NCBI GenBank assembly: GCA_024278655.1
Contig: JAJRSV010000297.1
Span: 1-10,386, forward strand
DNA: 10,386 nt
From: Bacteroidota bacterium
GTDB lineage: Bacteria; Bacteroidota; Ignavibacteria; Ignavibacteriales; Ignavibacteriaceae
Direction of reading: 5' to 3'
Made by a program: the position numbers and the translations under genes. Of this stretch, positions 7,218 through 10,386 are shown in pieces. Every line of letters begins with the position of its first letter. Positions within the stretch are counted from its first letter, which is position 1. Under the pieces are notes generated by a model. The model saw nothing but the letters and a program-made list of their open reading frames with translations. It did not search any database and was not told the origin of the DNA.

Positions 7218-8402
7218 TCAAGAGTTAAGAAGTTCTGCATTTTTGTTTAATGGTCTCATCAATAATAATCCGAACAAAGGACCAGGCGATAGAACAGTTA
7301 ATATAAACGGTGTGTTAACCACGCCTGCAAGCTGACTTACAACCCAAATGCTGACGATAGTAACTGCGAAGCCAATGCTGTTAACAATAGTTAAACCGGA
7401 ACCGACTAAATCTTTCGGAGCGGAGAGTGCAATTATTGCTGAGTACTGCGGTGAATCGCCAACAACCACGATGCCCCAGAAAATAAGGAATGAAAGAAAT
7501 ACGAATGGACTGAACTGAAACATAACAGGGGATAGTAAGCAGCATATTCCCGATAACAAGAGTTGAACCGCTGCTACTTTCGTGCTCCCTGTGTGCTTCG
7601 ATATAATTCCGCCGGCAATACATCCGATACTACCGGCAGCAATAATTACAAACGACCAGAAAAAAATATTTAGTTGTACATCGTGTTCATTAGTATAATA
7701 AATAAGTATGATTGGTACAAAAGCCCAGAAGGTATAAAGTTCCCACATATGCCCGAAATAACCGAGTGCCGCAGCTCTGAATTGTTTATGTTTAAATATT
7801 GTTATCATCGCTTTGGGATTGAACTTTGTTCCCGAAGTTATGTAAGGACCATCGGGTACGAACCAATACATGATAGCACCGCCTGCTACGGAAACCGCCG
7901 AAACGAAGAACAGCACCTGCTCCCATGGCAGCGAGCCGCCGATGCTTTTAATTAAATGAGGAAATGCCGTACCTAAAACCAATGCACCTACTAACAAGCC
8001 GATTGCATTACCCAATCCTTTATTATACCAGCCGGAAGCTATCTTCATTCCAATCGGATAAATTCCCGTAAGGAAAAAGCCGGTTAAAAACCTTAATACC
8101 AAGAGCGAAAAAAGTGAATCGGCAATAAAGTAGATTAGCAGATTGAAAAACGCTCCAAGCAAGGAAGAAATTAAAAATAATTTCCTCGGCGAGTATCTGT
8201 CGGATATTGCAAAGAATGCAAAGATGAGTGTGCCAATTATAAAACCCAACTGAACAGCCGATGTAACAATACCGGTATCGTTTATTCCAACATTCATAGC
8301 CGACTGTAAATCCGGCAGTATTGCATTTCCTGCAAACCAGAGAGATGTTCCCGCAAACTGGGAGAAAACGATTACAGGTAATATTCGTTTGGGAGTGTTC
8401 AA
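7218..8402 (-). CDS. Major facilitator superfamily (MFS) transporter
   Basis: A 394-residue integral membrane protein with about 12 hydrophobic helices, the usual length for MFS. The loop after helix 2 carries ISDRYSPRKLF (about 66-76), the GxLaDrxGrR-type signature in a slightly altered form, and the halves are separated by a polar loop around 185-205 (DGPYITSGTKFNPKAM). The N-terminus begins right at helix 1 (RILPVIVFSQFAGTSLWFAG). The only usable start is TTG at 8402: upstream the frame reaches a TAA at 8444-8442 with no ATG or GTG, and the next Met is past helix 1. It has no visible Shine-Dalgarno. Substrate cannot be read from the sequence. It stands alone, with gaps of 214 bp downstream and 114 bp upstream, so no neighbour helps to define its cargo. 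Confidence 0.88.
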   Translation of the reverse strand: MNTPKRILPVIVFSQFAGTSLWFAGNAILPDLQSAMNVGINDTGIVTSAVQLGFIIGTLIFAFFAISDRYSPRKLFLISSLLGAFFNLLIYFIADSLFSLLVLRFLTGFFLTGIYPIGMKIASGWYNKGLGNAIGLLVGALVLGTAFPHLIKSIGGSLPWEQVLFFVSAVSVAGGAIMYWFVPDGPYITSGTKFNPKAMITIFKHKQFRAAALGYFGHMWELYTFWAFVPIILIYYTNEHDVQLNIFFWSFVIIAAGSIGCIAGGIISKHTGSTKVAAVQLLLSGICCLLSPVMFQFSPFVFLSFLIFWGIVVVGDSPQYSAIIALSAPKDLVGSGLTIVNSIGFAVTIVSIWVVSQLAGVVNTPFILTVLSPGPLFGLLLMRPLNKNAELLNS

Positions 8403-8516
8403 TAAATTACTTTTGTTATACGTAGTTTTTTTATTGATGTTTTAAATCGTATCAAAAGTAAAAAACTTATGAAAATGAATTAGTCGGGAAGATGACTGAA
8501 TTGAATGATTGTAAAA

Positions 8517-8777
8517 TTACTTTAATCGCTTCTGCAATTCCGATTCAATCATTCCGCAGGGAAGCATCATAGGTTTTTTTGTGATGTCGATTTTCAGTTC
8601 ATTATCTGAAACTGAATAATTTCCTTCAATTGCACCGATAGGAGTGGGCAGGTTGAAGTTTCCTTCGTTTTCATCACCGGTAAAACTTCCGCCTTCGCTT
8701 TCAATCCGTGATTTAACTTTGTCTATAATTTCAGAAGGACTGGTTTCTATTTTGAACTGAAATGAACAATCTGCCAT
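8517..8777 (-). CDS. Small conserved-looking cytoplasmic protein of unknown function
   Basis: An 86-residue protein with no signal peptide or membrane segment. It starts with ATG preceded by AAGGAA at 7 bp. The order is a beta strand (SFQFKIET), a helix (SPSEIIDKVKSRIESEGG), a Gly-rich turn with two strands (GDENEGNFNLPTPIGAIEGNYSV), a strand (ELKIDITKKP) and a C-terminal helix (MIESELQKRL). The order helix, GD..F...G.i.G and final Ie..l..rL loosely recalls the polyhydroxyalkanoic-acid-system small proteins (PF09650) but key residues differ, so I do not assign it. It lies just beyond the terminator of GIY-YIG cassette A on the same strand. Confidence 0.7.
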   Translation of the reverse strand: MADCSFQFKIETSPSEIIDKVKSRIESEGGSFTGDENEGNFNLPTPIGAIEGNYSVSDNELKIDITKKPMMLPCGMIESELQKRLK

Positions 8778-8800
8778 AATGTTTCCTTAATACGATTGAT

Positions 8801-8841
8801 AAAAATATAAAATGGCGGAGAGGGTGGGACCTACTCCGCCA
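8801..8841 (-). terminator. Terminator formed by the far end of cassette A
   Basis: On the minus strand TGGCGGAG (8841-8834) pairs with CTCCGCCA (8820-8813), an 8-bp perfect stem with a 13-nt loop, followed by TTTTATATTTTT. The stem's left arm is the end of the nuclease gene and its right arm is the repeated tRNA 3' end plus CCA, so the junction of the insertion itself makes the terminator. Confidence 0.65.
8815..8829. repeat. Far direct repeat of cassette A (copy of the tRNA-Ser(GGA) 3' end)
   Basis: GCGGAGAGGGTGGGA on plus (minus: TCCCACCCTCTCCGC) is identical to 9164-9178 at the 3' end of tRNA-Ser(GGA). It is followed on the minus strand by CA, so it reads acceptor strand, discriminator G and CCA. 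Confidence 0.85.
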
Positions 8842-8852
8842 AGGCTTCGTAG
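8831..8852. repeat. Terminal inverted repeat, far end of cassette A
   Basis: Begins CTACTCCGCC on plus and ends GGCTTCGTAG. It matches the opposite repeat at 9141-9162 (inverted) at 19 of 22 positions. It overlaps the last codons and the stop of the nuclease gene. Confidence 0.8.
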
Positions 8853-9103
8853 GTTAAAATTCTCTTCCTCGCAAAAGCAATACCGGAACCGGTTTTGAAA
8901 TACTTTTCCAAATCTTTCGCAATCTTTTCGGTTTTAACAGCAACATATGCTTCCAATTCAAAAGGTGCATAATGTTTTGTGGATTTATTTAATCCTTCGT
9001 TATGTTCTTCAAATCTAGGATTAAGTCTTTTAGTATAGCCAACATATCTAAAATTATTCTTCAGACTTTTTAGGAAATAAACATAATACGTAAAGCGCTC
9101 CAT
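8831..9103 (-). CDS. Small GIY-YIG family nuclease, copy A
   Basis: A 90-residue single-domain GIY-YIG protein. The two name motifs are YYVYF (6-10, for GIY) and YVGYT (20-24, for YIG). The conserved Arg is R30 in PRFEEHN (29-35) with H34, and the catalytic metal-binding Glu is E66 in KDLEKYFKTGSG (63-74). The tail IAFARKRI closes the fold. Members cut DNA as homing enzymes, repair enzymes or parts of mobile elements; stand-alone short forms are common and mostly uncharacterised. It starts at ATG 9103 without a visible ribosome site, 62 bp past the tRNA-Ser(GGA) end, and probably shares the tRNA transcript. It is about 87% identical to copy B over 84 aligned residues. Compared with B, its stop is one codon later because TAG became GAG. 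Confidence 0.92.
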   Translation of the reverse strand: MERFTYYVYFLKSLKNNFRYVGYTKRLNPRFEEHNEGLNKSTKHYAPFELEAYVAVKTEKIAKDLEKYFKTGSGIAFARKRILTYEALAE

Positions 9104-9140
9104 TTAAATTATGAAATTTATAATTTCACAGAGCGAAGCT

Positions 9141-9162
9141 CTACGAAGCTTTAGCGTAGTAG
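9141..9162. repeat. Terminal inverted repeat, tRNA end of cassette A
   Basis: On plus it begins CTACGAAGCT and ends GCGTAGTAG. It is itself an imperfect palindrome (CTACG...CGTAG). The identical sequence, reversed, is at 9898-9919 in cassette B. Confidence 0.8.
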
Positions 9163-9163
9163 A

Positions 9164-9251
<88 letters not shown>

Positions 9252-9288
9252 GAAAAAAAATAAAAGAACGAAATACAATAAGTAAACC

Positions 9289-9345
9289 CACACGCTCTCT
9301 CCCGACAAGGTCGGGATGTCAGTTCAACTACTCCTGCACCTCTCC
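9289..9345 (-). pseudogene. tRNA-Ser(GGA) 5'-half fragment, unit 1
   Basis: The first 29 nt match the tRNA except for G-to-A changes in the D arm (GTAGTTGAACTGACA). The palindrome replaces CGCCTG of the anticodon arm. GAGAGCGTGTG then rejoins the tRNA. No T arm or acceptor 3' strand follows. Confidence 0.8.
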
Positions 9346-9391
9346 GAAAAAAAATGAAAAAAATAAAAGAACGAAATACAATAAGTAAACC

Positions 9392-9448
9392 CACACGCTC
9401 TCTCCCGACAAGGTCGGGATGCCAGTTCAACCACTCCTGCACCTCTCC
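9392..9448 (-). pseudogene. tRNA-Ser(GGA) 5'-half fragment, unit 2
   Basis: The first 29 nt are identical to the intact tRNA (GTGGTTGAACTGGCA kept). The same palindrome replaces part of the anticodon arm, and the 3' half is absent. Confidence 0.8.
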
Positions 9449-9494
9449 GAAAAAAAATGAAAAAAATAAAAGAACAAAATACAATAAGTAAACC

Positions 9495-9551
9495 CACACG
9501 TTCTCTCCCGACAAGGTCGGGATGTCAGTTCAACTACTCCTGCACCTCTCC
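9495..9551 (-). pseudogene. tRNA-Ser(GGA) 5'-half fragment, unit 3
   Basis: Carries the same two D-arm G-to-A changes as unit 1 and one extra change (GAGAACGTG). Same palindrome, no 3' half. Confidence 0.8.
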
Positions 9552-9807
9552 GAAAAAAAATAAAAAAACTAAAAAAACAAAATATAATATATGTACCTAC
9601 TCGCTCTCTTAATAAACGAAAAGGAATACAAATACTACGGTTGCTAAAACTATCCGACTAAAAATGGAATACAAATATAATTAATTGGGTTTTGGCATAC
9701 AAAAAGACACTAAATTGTTAAGATTTTTTTTGATATAAAATTTTCTTTTACTTAATTAGCAGTGCAAATTTCAAACTTATATACAGTTCTTATAAAAATT
9801 TAAATAT

Positions 9808-9895
9808 GGAGAGGTGCCGGAGTGGTTGAACGGGGCGGTCTCGAAAACCGTTGTGGTACTTGTTGCCACCGAGGGTTCGAATCCCTCCCTCTCCG
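9808..9895 (+). tRNA. tRNA-Ser, anticodon CGA
   Basis: An 88-nt class II tRNA. Acceptor GGAGAGG pairs with CCTCTCC, discriminator G (9895). The anticodon arm is GCGGT-CTCGAAA-ACCGT with anticodon CGA at 9842-9844. The long variable arm has stem GTGG/CCAC, and the T arm is GAGGG-TTCGAAT-CCCTC. CCA is not encoded; cassette B starts right after GC. It reads UCG codons. The AT-rich 256 bp upstream (9552-9807) must hold its promoter, which I could not place with confidence. Confidence 0.96.
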
Positions 9896-9896
9896 C
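9882..9896. repeat. Near direct repeat of cassette B (inside tRNA-Ser(CGA))
   Basis: TCCCTCCCTCTCCGC, identical to 10265-10279. It differs from the cassette A repeat by one base (T for A at position 5), exactly as the two tRNAs differ. Confidence 0.85.
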
Positions 9897-9897
9897 T

Positions 9898-9919
9898 CTA
9901 CTACGCTAAAGCTTCGTAG
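9898..9919. repeat. Terminal inverted repeat, tRNA end of cassette B
   Basis: Begins CTACTACGCT and ends GCTTCGTAG. It matches 10242-10263 inverted at 20 of 22 positions, both differences being transitions. Confidence 0.8.
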
Positions 9920-10002
9920 AGCTTCGCACTCAATCTCTACCAAGCTTTTTAGAGCTTCGCTCTATAAAAATATAAATTTCATAATTTATTGTGGGGCAAA
10001 TT

Positions 10003-10260
10003 ATGTATTATGTTTATTTTCTTAAAAGTCTGGAAAAGGATTTCAGGTATGTTGGTTATACTTCGAAATTAAAATCCAGATTTGAAGCACATAACAAAGG
10101 ACTAAACCAATCGACTAAACACTACGCTCCCTTTGAATTGGAAGCATATGTAGCTGTTAAAACAAAAAAGATTGCAAAAGATTTGGAGAAATATTTCAAG
10201 ACCGGTTCGGGTATTGCTTTCGCCCGAAAGAGAATTTTAACCTACGAAGCCTTGGCGTAG
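10003..10260 (+). CDS. Small GIY-YIG family nuclease, copy B
   Basis: An 85-residue single-domain GIY-YIG protein from ATG 10003 (GGGG 6 bp upstream); the GTG at 9991 is the positional equivalent of copy A's ATG and would add four residues. From the ATG start, YYVYF is at 2-6, YVGYT at 16-20, the conserved Arg at 26 (SRFEAHN) and the catalytic Glu at 62 in KDLEKYFKTGSG. It lacks any partner domain. The C-terminal 49 residues differ from copy A at only one position although 16 other codons have synonymous changes, so the protein has been under selection. The stop TAG lies within the right inverted repeat. It lies downstream of tRNA-Ser(CGA) on the same strand and probably rides on its transcript. 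Function could be target cutting for the element's own spread; this is inference. Confidence 0.92.
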   Translation: MYYVYFLKSLEKDFRYVGYTSKLKSRFEAHNKGLNQSTKHYAPFELEAYVAVKTKKIAKDLEKYFKTGSGIAFARKRILTYEALA

Positions 10261-10263
10261 TAG
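10242..10263. repeat. Terminal inverted repeat, far end of cassette B
   Basis: Begins CTACGAAGCC and ends GCGTAGTAG, and spans the last codons and stop of the nuclease gene. With the opposite repeat it frames the cassette. Confidence 0.8.
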
Positions 10264-10264
10264 G

Positions 10265-10279
10265 TCCCTCCCTCTCCGC
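10265..10279. repeat. Far direct repeat of cassette B (copy of the tRNA-Ser(CGA) 3' end)
   Basis: TCCCTCCCTCTCCGC followed by CA, so it reads acceptor 3' strand, discriminator G and CCA. The remaining bases to the window end (10282-10386) hold no gene that I can support. Confidence 0.85.
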
Positions 10280-10386
10280 CAGTAATATTTAACTTTGCTA
10301 ATTCCCGTTTTGATACCGGTTGCATTTCACTTTAATTATTATAACTTATCACTTGACTTTAATCCTCTAATTATACAATTTCTTTA

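Larger units (their letters stand above)
8830..9163 (-). mobile_element. GIY-YIG cassette A inserted at the 3' end of tRNA-Ser(GGA)
   Basis: A 334-bp unit bounded by 15-bp direct repeats (8815-8829 and 9164-9178) that copy the tRNA's last bases. Just inside are 22-bp inverted repeats at 8831-8852 and 9141-9162 with 3 mismatches. The unit holds only one gene, a GIY-YIG nuclease, plus a short leader with the hairpin AGAGC-TTC-GCTCT (9130-9142). Element ends are T at the tRNA side and G at the far side, exactly as in cassette B. No transposase of a known class, no integrase and no reverse transcriptase is present. Insertion is inferred from the repeat structure; the mechanism is unknown. Confidence 0.75.
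9252..9551 (-). repeat. Tandem array of about 103-bp units carrying the 5' half of tRNA-Ser(GGA)
   Basis: Three units lie head to tail: 9449-9551, 9346-9448 and 9252-9345 (the last lacks 9 bp in the A/T tract). Read on minus, each has the tRNA 5' half, a palindrome TCCCGACCTTGTCGGGA (plus 9506-9522, 9403-9419, 9300-9316), GAGAGCGTGTGGG, a T-rich tail with TTACTTATTG, and then a T run before the next GGAGAGG. The intact tRNA follows the third unit with the same 5' flank. A faint, decayed fourth unit may occupy 9552-9611. Together with the spacer to 9807, this 556-base interval between the tRNAs holds no believable gene. Confidence 0.9.
9897..10264 (+). mobile_element. GIY-YIG cassette B inserted at the 3' end of tRNA-Ser(CGA)
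   Basis: A 368-bp unit with the same plan as cassette A: a terminal T, a 22-bp inverted repeat (9898-9919), leader, GIY-YIG gene, a 22-bp inverted repeat (10242-10263) and a terminal G, between 15-bp direct repeats of its own tRNA 3' end. It is 34 bp longer than A because of a leader insertion that repeats TAGAGCTTCGC (9917-9927 and 9950-9960). The first 30 bases are identical to A. It lies in inverted orientation to A, with the tRNAs on the inside. Confidence 0.75.

Noticed and set aside
9252..9551. Possible CRISPR array
   Set aside because: The units are about 103 bp, nearly identical along their whole length, with no unique spacers and no cas genes.
9822..10025. A plus-strand frame starting MVERGG
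   Set aside because: Its first part is tRNA-Ser(CGA) read as protein, and it is out of frame with the GIY-YIG gene.
10283..10365. A short minus-strand frame starting MQPVSKRELAKLN that runs into cassette B
   Set aside because: Only 27 codons; its second half is just the reverse reading of the tRNA-end repeat and the inverted repeat, and it has no ribosome site.
10354..10379. Possible promoter TTGACT...TACAAT near the right edge
   Set aside because: The spacing of 15 bp is short for a sigma-70 type promoter and the base composition makes such matches frequent; no gene start is visible in the window.

Overview
The window is AT-rich and looks like an environmental anaerobe of the Ignavibacteria/Bacteroidota group. 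Evidence for this: several signal peptides end in -AQ or -GQ, two outer-membrane beta-barrels end in an aromatic residue, Shine-Dalgarno sites are weak before many genes, and there is a dense cluster of multiheme c-type cytochromes. This placement is inference; no marker gene for taxonomy is present.

Layout. 1-97: tail of a plus-strand gene. 133-1000: a minus-strand pair, a secreted surface-adhesin-E-like protein followed 1 bp later by a small SET-domain methyltransferase. 1001-1451: a gene-free leader with a plus-strand intrinsic terminator only 55 bp before the next start. 1452-5377: a compact plus-strand operon of a tetraheme cytochrome, a 423-aa outer-membrane beta-barrel, a 14-heme cytochrome and a 7-heme lipoprotein, closed by a good terminator. 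Together these resemble a porin-cytochrome conduit that moves electrons across the outer membrane (25 predicted haems). 5621-6256: a separate small OmpX/PorT-like barrel. 6341-7003 (minus): a DUF1326 protein split by an in-frame TAA. 7218-8402 (minus): an MFS transporter. 8517-8777 (minus): a small conserved-looking protein of unknown function.

The most unusual part is 8801-10280. Two tRNA-Ser genes (GGA anticodon on minus, CGA on plus) point away from each other. Each is followed directly by a 334 or 368 bp cassette holding one small GIY-YIG nuclease gene. Each cassette has 22-bp terminal inverted repeats, the right one overlapping the stop codon. Each is bounded by a 15-bp direct repeat identical to the 3' end of its own tRNA, including the single base that distinguishes the two tRNAs. 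The far copy of the repeat is followed by CA, so it reads G-CCA, as if each cassette had inserted inside an encoded CCA tail. This is the architecture of a minimal mobile element targeting tRNA 3' ends, and I do not recognise it as a named element family. Between the two tRNAs lies a tandem array of about 103-bp units, each with the 5' half of tRNA-Ser(GGA) and a perfect 7-bp hairpin in place of part of the anticodon arm.
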